DNA of 64,000 bases from Methanoculleus thermophilus (lineage in GTDB: Archaea; Halobacteriota; Methanomicrobia; Methanomicrobiales; Methanoculleaceae): positions 62,001-126,000 of the forward strand of contig NZ_BCNX01000006.1 of the NCBI RefSeq assembly GCF_001571405.1. Direction: 5' to 3'. The notes beneath the pieces are model-generated. The model was not told the DNA's origin. It did not search any database and worked only from the letters and a program-made list of their open reading frames with translations. A program made the translations under genes and the position numbers. Positions 63,665-64,000 of the stretch are shown piece by piece (position 1 is the first letter of the stretch; each line of letters opens with the position of its first letter).

Positions 63665-64000
63665 GTGAGGAAAAGAGTTATTTTGAGAGGGTTTGTCTGC
63701 GTTTGTCTTGCCCTGCTGGCTGTTACATCCGGTGTGGCGGCGCAGCAGACACAACCTTCTGTAATGAATAATACTACCGCCCCATTGGTCTATTCCCAGG
63801 AGGAGTTCGAACTCAGGACAGCCATGGACAAGCTATGGACCGAGCATGTTGTCTGGACACGTATGTACATCATATCATCGCTTGAGGACGCTCCGGATAC
63901 CAATGCCACCGCAGCACGGCTCCTCTCGAATCAGGAGGATATTGGCGATGCCATCAAGCCCTTTTACGGAGAGGAGGCCGGGGATAACCTGACCGCATTG
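63665..64000 (+). CDS. Secreted protein of unknown function (5' part only)
   Basis: 112 codons to the window edge, starting at GTG 63665. A signal peptide is clear (basic M-R-K-R, then about 17 hydrophobic residues, cleavage near V-A-A). The mature part is helical and rich in L/E: R-T-A-M-D-K-L-W-T-E-H-V-V-W-T-R-M, then A-A-R-L-L-S-N-Q-E-D-I-G-D-A-I-K-P-F-Y-G. I have an impression of similar sequences annotated only as hypothetical in other prokaryotes, but cannot confirm this. Continues past the window. Confidence 0.7.
   Translation, partial: MRKRVILRGFVCVCLALLAVTSGVAAQQTQPSVMNNTTAPLVYSQEEFELRTAMDKLWTEHVVWTRMYIISSLEDAPDTNATAARLLSNQEDIGDAIKPFYGEEAGDNLTAL

Overview
The window looks like chromosomal DNA of a GC-rich archaeon, most likely a hydrogenotrophic methanogen of the order Methanomicrobiales (Methanoculleus-like). 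This is inferred, not searched. The support is an archaeal gene set: ADP-forming acetyl-CoA synthetase, a dihydropteroate-synthase-like protein of the kind tied to tetrahydromethanopterin, RibL-type FAD synthase, a DUF61 protein, a UbiA prenyltransferase of the archaeal lipid type, four-subunit pyruvate:ferredoxin oxidoreductase and kinase-less PAS sensors. Many genes also have an archaeal TATA-like box 23-30 nt upstream of the start codon with little or no leader.

Layout. 1-1.9 kb: tail of an ADP-forming acyl-CoA synthetase gene and a metallo-beta-lactamase/double-rhodanese protein. 1.9-16.2 kb: a defence region with an MntA/HepT toxin-antitoxin pair (hepT carries a frameshift), a complete type I-C operon (cas3-cas5c-cas8c-cas7-cas4-cas1-cas2), an AT-rich leader, an array of 80 repeats and decayed repeat remnants at its far end. 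16.2-22.7 kb: OsmC, DUF255 thioredoxin-like protein, Hsp20, a zinc-ribbon protein and a porBACD operon. 22.8-30.7 kb: three mosaic, near-identical PaaK/CapK-type adenylate-forming enzymes, a FemAB-like acyltransferase on the opposite strand, a 63-codon ORF and a radical SAM protein with an RaSEA-like cysteine motif. 30.9-39.2 kb: a six-gene minus-strand surface-glycan operon (GT2, WecB, WecC, GT4, alpha-toroid protein, fused dehydrogenase/oxidoreductase). 39.2-64 kb: mostly housekeeping and envelope genes: TruA, PHP phosphoesterase, DHPS-like protein, cupredoxin/fasciclin protein, JAMM protease, RibL, PAS/GAF sensor, YgjP-like peptidase, two M28 peptidases, glutamine-synthetase-family enzyme, LUD protein, MscS, RNase II-type nuclease, CPBP protease, hemerythrin-like protein, PFL/ACT pair, UbiA, an alpha/beta-hydrolase fragment and the start of a secreted protein.

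The genes group into three systems. The type I-C locus is complete: Cas5c processes crRNA (there is no cas6), Cas8c/Cas7 complete Cascade, Cas3 degrades the target and Cas4/1/2 adapt. The glycan operon can make UDP-ManNAc and UDP-ManNAcA and assemble and modify a chain. The CapK/FemAB/radical-SAM block has no pathway I recognise and is the best candidate for an undescribed biosynthetic function. No tRNA, rRNA, transposase or integrase gene was recognised. All boundaries, motif positions and compositional remarks come from reading the sequence by eye.
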